Source: CAYXAA01 sp964462985
GTDB taxonomy: Bacteria > Pseudomonadota > Alphaproteobacteria > Rhizobiales > Stappiaceae
Reading direction: 5' to 3'
DNA length: 64,000 nucleotides
Assembly (NCBI GenBank): GCA_964462985.1
Contig: CAYXAA010000002.1
Span: 124,001-188,000 of the forward strand
Part shown: positions 59,913 to 64,000 of the stretch, piece by piece
Layout of the letters: each line of letters opens with the position of its first letter
Numbering within the stretch: position 1 is the first letter of the stretch
Notes under the pieces: generated by a model
Database searches by the model: none
What the model was told of the DNA's origin: nothing
The model's input: the letters and a program-made list of their open reading frames with translations, nothing else
Position numbers and translations under genes: made by a program

Positions 59913-61310
59913 ATGCCCAATTTGGAAAGCGTGCTCCATACTATCGATGCCAATTTCAACGCCTCGGTAGAAAAACTGCTGGAACTGATCTCGATCCCGT
60001 CCATCTCGAACGAGCCGTCGGGCCAAGAGGGCATTGTCCGTGCGGCCGAGTGGCTCAGGCGCGAGTTGTCGGAAATCGGACTTGCAGCGGACATCATTCA
60101 GACAAAAGGGCACCCCGTTGTCCTGGGGCACGTTTCGGCTGACTTGGATGCCAAGCGTCCGAGACTGCTTTTCTATGGACACTACGATGTGCAGCCGGTC
60201 GGTGAATTGAATCAATGGAAGCATGCTCCCTTCAAACCGCACCTGATCGAAGAAAGTGGCATCCACCGCTTCTACGGCCGAGGCGCCTCCGACAGTAAAA
60301 GTCAGCTCTGGACATTCATTGAGGCGCTGCGGGCATGGAAGGCTGCTCTTGGCAGCTTTCCTGCGGATATCGTCGTGATGCTTGAGGGAGAGGAGGAATG
60401 CGGCTCACCGAGCCTTCCTGAGTTTATCGAGGATCATCGGCACGATCTTCGATGCGACGTGGCCTTCATCTGCGACGCCGAGATGTGGTCGCCAACCCAA
60501 CCGGCAATCACGACGCAGCTTAAAGGGCTCGTCCATGAACGGGTCACAATACTGACTCCCAATCCCGATCTCCATTCCGGGCACTACGGCGCGGTGGCCG
60601 CAAATCCCATCCGCATCCTGAGCGGTATGCTGGCGGATATCTATGACGCGACCGGCCGGATAAACATTGACGGCTTCTACGACGGGGTGTCCGAGATTCC
60701 GGATGACTTGCGACAGCGATGGCAAGAATTGGCTCAGGTGGACACCCAGACCGAAGACGTCGACCTGGGCGGCGGCCTGACGGAGCAAGGATACTCACCG
60801 CTGGAAGCGATGTGGGGGCGTCCAACCGTCGACATCAACGGCATTACAGGGGGAAATCAGGGACCAGGCGAACGATCGGTTTTGCCGGGAAGCGCGACGG
60901 CGCGCCTGTCTTTTCGCCTCGTTCCCGGTCAAAAGCCGGATAGGGTCCGCGCTGCATTCAGGGCCTACGTCAGATCGAAGCTTCCGCAGGGATGCAGAGC
61001 GGAATTCGAAGGAACCGGAGGCACTTCGGCGGTTGTTCTTTCGCAGGACAGCCCGATTCTCGCTGCTGCCGCACGTGGACTTGAGCAGGAGTGGGCAAGT
61101 CCCACGATCTTCAGAGGAACAGGCGGTGCAATACCTCTCGTTCAACAACTCAGCGAGACCCTTGGAGCGGACTGCGTCGTCATCGGTTTCATCCTGCCGG
61201 GCGATGCCATTCATGCACCGGACGAGCACTACGATACACGACGTCTTCGGAAGGGAATTCGCAGTTGGGTGCGGATCTTCGAAGAGATTCGACAGCAGTC
61301 GGCGGGATGA
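59913..61310 (+). CDS. M20 family metallopeptidase
   Basis: A 465-residue M20 dipeptidase/deacylase. Zinc-site motifs are LLFYGHYDVQPV, GRGASDSKSQ, LEGEEECGSPSL (catalytic and metal Glu), CDAEMW and the final APDEHYDTRRL His. The dimerisation domain lies at about residues 205-345. The family removes an amino acid or acyl group from small peptides or N-acyl amino acids. Adjacent to a C-S lyase it could first free a cysteine S-conjugate from its peptide or acyl form. It begins 33 bases after the lyase. Confidence 0.93.
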   Translation: MPNLESVLHTIDANFNASVEKLLELISIPSISNEPSGQEGIVRAAEWLRRELSEIGLAADIIQTKGHPVVLGHVSADLDAKRPRLLFYGHYDVQPVGELNQWKHAPFKPHLIEESGIHRFYGRGASDSKSQLWTFIEALRAWKAALGSFPADIVVMLEGEEECGSPSLPEFIEDHRHDLRCDVAFICDAEMWSPTQPAITTQLKGLVHERVTILTPNPDLHSGHYGAVAANPIRILSGMLADIYDATGRINIDGFYDGVSEIPDDLRQRWQELAQVDTQTEDVDLGGGLTEQGYSPLEAMWGRPTVDINGITGGNQGPGERSVLPGSATARLSFRLVPGQKPDRVRAAFRAYVRSKLPQGCRAEFEGTGGTSAVVLSQDSPILAAAARGLEQEWASPTIFRGTGGAIPLVQQLSETLGADCVVIGFILPGDAIHAPDEHYDTRRLRKGIRSWVRIFEEIRQQSAG

Positions 61311-61313
61311 ACT

Positions 61314-62741
61314 TTGGGCGATTACCCTGTGGGCACTCCAACATTGAACACCCGCACTGAGACCGACAGCCTCGGCTCCCGACAGCTGCCTTTGACGGCG
61401 CTCTACGGGATAGCGACGCTGCGGGGCAAGGAGAACTTCGATATCTCGTCTCGTAAGCTCCGAGACGTTCCGGAACTTCTCACCGCGCTCGCGCGCATCA
61501 AGCATGCGGCAGCGGCCGCCAATCGTGACATTGGCGTCTTGTCCACCGACATCGCCAGCGCCATCATCGCCGCAGCAGTGGAAATCGAACACGGCCTCCA
61601 CGCCGACCAGTTCATCATCGATCTTCTTGAAGGATCGGGCGGCACCTCCATCAACATGAACGTCAACGAGGTGATCGCCAACCGCGCACTGCTGCTTCTG
61701 GGCGAAAAACCTGGCCATTACGAACGAGTTCATCCCAATGACCACGTGAACGCTGGCCAGTCCACCAACGATGTCTTGCCTGCGGCGATCAAGCTCGCGA
61801 TCTACGAGACGACGCCCACGTTGCTCGATGCCCTTGCACACCTCGCAGATGCGCTAGAAGACCGTTCCACAGCATTTGATGACATTCTCCGGGTCGGACG
61901 CACGTGCATGCAGGCAGCCCAGCCGATGCGTCTCGGTCAGGCATTCGGCGGCTACGCGGCGGCCATCAACCGGCTCGTGGCCAAGTTGACGGTGGTACGC
62001 GAGGAGATGTTGTTCCTGCCCCTGGGCGGCACCGCCATCGGCACCGGCCTTGGCTCCGCGCCAGGCTACCGCAGAGCCGTCTACCGTCACCTTCGCGCAA
62101 TTGTCGGCGCCGACGTGTGCCCGGGCGAGAACATGTTCGACGCCATGCAGAACGCCGACGGCTTCGCACGGTTCTCGTCGGAACTCCGCATCTGCGCCGA
62201 GGTGATCGCGAAGATTGCCGCGGACCTTGTCGTCCTCTCGTCCAGCCCAAATGGCGGCGTGGGGGAATTGCAGCTGCCTTCGGTTCAGCCCGGCTCCTCC
62301 ATCATGCCTGGCAAGGTCAATCCGGTCCTTCCCATGATGATGCAGCAGGTCGCCTTTGCCGTGGCGGGAAACGATGCAGCGGTGTCCATTGCAACCCTCC
62401 ACGGGCAGCTCGAGATCAACCATTTCGAGCCGATCATCGCCTCGCGGCTGTTCGAGTCAATCGAGCTTCTTGCCAAATCAACCCGGATTTTTGCCGACCG
62501 CTGCATTGGCGGCATAGAGGCCGATCGCGAACGTTCGCTGGACAACCTGATACGTTCGCCTGCGCTCGCGACCGTCTTCGTCCCCAGACTGGGATATGCA
62601 AGGGTCTCGCAACTGGTCCAAACCGCGGTTGCCGAAAGACGGTCGCTCATTGATCTGGCAATCGAGCAGGATCTGCTGACGCACGAGGAGGTGCTCGACA
62701 CATTGCGGCGGAGCACCGAACACGAGGAGAGTCCGGAGTGA
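61314..62741 (+). CDS. Aspartate ammonia-lyase (aspartase) family enzyme
   Basis: A 475-residue enzyme of the class II fumarase/aspartase group. Motifs: DSLGSRQLPLTALYGIATLRGKENFDIS at the N-terminus (the LPxxALYGIxTLR pattern marks aspartases), GTSINMNVNEVIANRA, HVNAGQSTNDVLPAA and the catalytic signature GSSIMPGKVNPV. It converts L-aspartate to fumarate and ammonia. The TTG used starts three bases after the peptidase stop; the true start could be a later GTG or TTG within the first 12 codons. It closes the operon and may use aspartate released by the peptidase. Confidence 0.9.
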   Translation: MGDYPVGTPTLNTRTETDSLGSRQLPLTALYGIATLRGKENFDISSRKLRDVPELLTALARIKHAAAAANRDIGVLSTDIASAIIAAAVEIEHGLHADQFIIDLLEGSGGTSINMNVNEVIANRALLLLGEKPGHYERVHPNDHVNAGQSTNDVLPAAIKLAIYETTPTLLDALAHLADALEDRSTAFDDILRVGRTCMQAAQPMRLGQAFGGYAAAINRLVAKLTVVREEMLFLPLGGTAIGTGLGSAPGYRRAVYRHLRAIVGADVCPGENMFDAMQNADGFARFSSELRICAEVIAKIAADLVVLSSSPNGGVGELQLPSVQPGSSIMPGKVNPVLPMMMQQVAFAVAGNDAAVSIATLHGQLEINHFEPIIASRLFESIELLAKSTRIFADRCIGGIEADRERSLDNLIRSPALATVFVPRLGYARVSQLVQTAVAERRSLIDLAIEQDLLTHEEVLDTLRRSTEHEESPE

Positions 62742-62930
62742 CCCGCTAGCTGGCGCCCTCCATGGCAGCGGCCGTGATGTTCCCGCAAGGTCAACGAAGT
62801 GTCCGGCCAGACGTTTGCCTCAGCCGACGGCAAGTGTCCGGATGCAGTCCAAGCCGGATCTTGCAGGAATACATTCTGCTGCTTAACGCGCCGAGGACCT
62901 TTTGCGGTCGCTGCCAGCGGAAATATAAGC

Positions 62931-63620
62931 TCAGTGACCGGAATGCCGTGGCCGGGCAACGTCGTTGCTCCCCTCAGGTTCAGGACCAAGTCCGTAGCTC
63001 ATGCGCTTCATCTGCGCGATGACCCGGTCCATCTCCTCGTCTGATAGGATCGGCGGCTCGCCAAGCGGCAGCGCCTGGACATAAAGCCGCGACAAGGTCT
63101 CGACCTCGTTGGCAAGCCATAGGGCGGCGTCCAGTGTTTTGCCCAACGAGATCTGGCCATGCTGACCGAGCAGACAGGCCATACGACCGTCGAGGGCCTT
63201 CAGCGCCGCGTCCGAAAGCGCCTGCGTGCCGAAGGTGGCGTATTCGGAACATCGTATGTCCGTGCCTCCAGCCACACCAACCATGTAATGGAAGGCCGGA
63301 ATCGACCGGTGATGGCACGCCAGCGTGGTCGCATAGACAGAATGGCAGTGCAGCACGACGTCAACATCAGGACGATGCTTGAGGATATCACGGTGAAAAC
63401 GCCATTCCGACGACGGGCGGCGACCCTCATAGGTGCCATCGAAGGCCATCTCGGTAATGTCGTCCGGCGTCATGTCCTCATAGGGCAAGGAAGAAGGCGT
63501 AATCAGGAACCCGTCGCCGCTGCGCACGGACAAATTGCCGGCAGTTCCTTGATTAATGCCGGTTGCGTTCATCTTGCGGCAGGTCTCAACCATGCGGCGG
63601 CGCAATTCGGTAGGAGTCAT
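62931..63620 (-). CDS. Class II aldolase/adducin family protein
   Basis: A 229-residue zinc aldolase-like protein. Motifs: GINQGTAGNLSVRSGDGFLITPSSLPYEDMTPDDI (phosphate site), SSEWRFHRDILKHRPDVDVVLHCHSVYATTLACH (zinc His-x-His), and LLGQHGQISLGKTLDAALWLANEVETLSRLY. It resembles L-fuculose-phosphate and related aldolases. The ATG after AAGGGA is used. Its start overlaps the end of the FGGY kinase gene (ATGA), so kinase and aldolase are probably consecutive steps in breakdown of a sugar or sugar acid. Confidence 0.9.
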   Translation of the reverse strand: MTPTELRRRMVETCRKMNATGINQGTAGNLSVRSGDGFLITPSSLPYEDMTPDDITEMAFDGTYEGRRPSSEWRFHRDILKHRPDVDVVLHCHSVYATTLACHHRSIPAFHYMVGVAGGTDIRCSEYATFGTQALSDAALKALDGRMACLLGQHGQISLGKTLDAALWLANEVETLSRLYVQALPLGEPPILSDEEMDRVIAQMKRMSYGLGPEPEGSNDVARPRHSGH

Positions 63621-64000
63621 GGAGTTTCCCTTGCAAGTCGGAACTGGGTGTCTGCGGCGGCGCGCCAGCGGGCGGCATACTCCGTAAGGTCCGGAAGTCG
63701 CGGGTCCGTGGGAGCAGGTTCGAGCCAAAGCGGTGCAGGCCGGTCGCGCGCCGTATGACCAGCCAGGAGCGCTGCGCCGGCGGCAACTCCCGCAGTATCG
63801 CGCGACAGTTCGGTTGTCATCCCTGGCCGCAGTGCGGCCACAACCCGCGCAAACAGCGGCTCTTGCAGGAATGTGCCGTCGAGGATCAAGCGCGCTCCGG
63901 GTCCCAGTTCCTCGGCACAGCGCACCGTCAGCAGTGCACTATAGAGTACGGCCAGCGCCGTCCGCTCCGCCTGGGTTTCGGGCAACGGACCGACGATGCG
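63617..64000 (-). CDS. FGGY-family carbohydrate kinase, partial (N-terminus beyond right edge)
   Basis: The last 127 residues of a sugar kinase, open to the window edge. The C-terminal FGGY domain is recognised from ERTALAVLYSALLTVRCAEELGPGARLILDGTFLQEPLFARVVAALRPGMTTELSRDTAGVAAGAALLAG, which contains the substrate- and ATP-site strand-helix pattern of fuculokinase/rhamnulokinase-like enzymes. It phosphorylates a keto-sugar that the overlapping class II aldolase gene product would then cleave. Confidence 0.8.
   Translation of the reverse strand, partial: RIVGPLPETQAERTALAVLYSALLTVRCAEELGPGARLILDGTFLQEPLFARVVAALRPGMTTELSRDTAGVAAGAALLAGHTARDRPAPLWLEPAPTDPRLPDLTEYAARWRAAADTQFRLARETP

Noticed and set aside
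1..64000. Mobile element, prophage or CRISPR array
   Set aside because: No transposase, integrase or phage structural protein, no direct-repeat array and no tRNA-flanked att-like repeat was seen on reading through the window.

Overview
The window is GC-rich, tightly packed chromosomal-type DNA. It most resembles an alphaproteobacterium of the Hyphomicrobiales, in the Mesorhizobium/Phyllobacteriaceae range. That placement is inference, resting on the many solute-binding-protein transporters (two TRAP systems, an oligopeptide-type ABC system, a polar amino-acid ABC system), the FCD-GntR, IclR and LysR regulators, the repeated HdeD proteins, and the frequent 4-base ATGA gene overlaps. I saw no rRNA gene, no credible tRNA gene, no transposase, no phage gene and no CRISPR array. 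The window begins inside a minus-strand hypothetical gene and ends inside a minus-strand FGGY sugar kinase gene.

Layout. Positions 1-3200 hold small stress and housekeeping genes: DUF488, an AhpD-like protein, HdeD and a two-domain Kazal lipoprotein. Positions 3.9-12.4 kb form a plus-strand stress block: arginine/ornithine antiporter, arginine deiminase, HdeD, RND membrane-fusion protein, RND pump, HdeD. The last four genes overlap or abut. Positions 12.5-17.5 kb are a sugar-acid module: FCD-GntR regulator, DctPQM TRAP transporter and a galactonate-dehydratase-type enolase. Positions 18.3-35.9 kb are a large catabolic block of uncertain substrate: aldehyde dehydrogenase, Ldh oxidoreductase, a two-subunit Fe-S dehydratase, two MaoC hydratases, SDR, acyl-CoA ligase, quinone-oxidoreductase-like protein, FAH-family hydrolase, two metal-dependent hydrolases, IclR regulator, TAXI-type TRAP transporter and a SnoaL-like protein.

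Positions 36.3-39.5 kb carry the most intriguing cassette. A tandem universal stress protein is divergent from two paralogous DUF1538 membrane proteins, a P-II-like protein with an abnormal T-loop, and a two-CBS protein. All four plus-strand genes are nearly contiguous or overlapping. I read this as a two-subunit transporter with two nucleotide-sensing regulators, and it is largely undescribed.

Positions 39.6-47.8 kb are a LysR-controlled oligopeptide-type ABC operon with a fumarase/aspartase-superfamily lyase inside it and an unusual insert in the second permease. Positions 47.9-53.8 kb hold manganese catalase, a four-gene overlapping membrane/SDR operon, an orphan SIR2 protein and a PhyH-type dioxygenase. 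Positions 53.9-62.7 kb join a LysR, an amino-acid ABC importer, a second LysR, a PLP C-S lyase, an M20 peptidase and an aspartase. This could be an import-and-dismantle route for a conjugated amino acid or dipeptide. The right end holds a class II aldolase coupled to a sugar kinase.

Overall this looks like an accessory nutrient-scavenging and stress region. Its parts work as self-contained regulator-transporter-enzyme modules, most with an identifiable local regulator.
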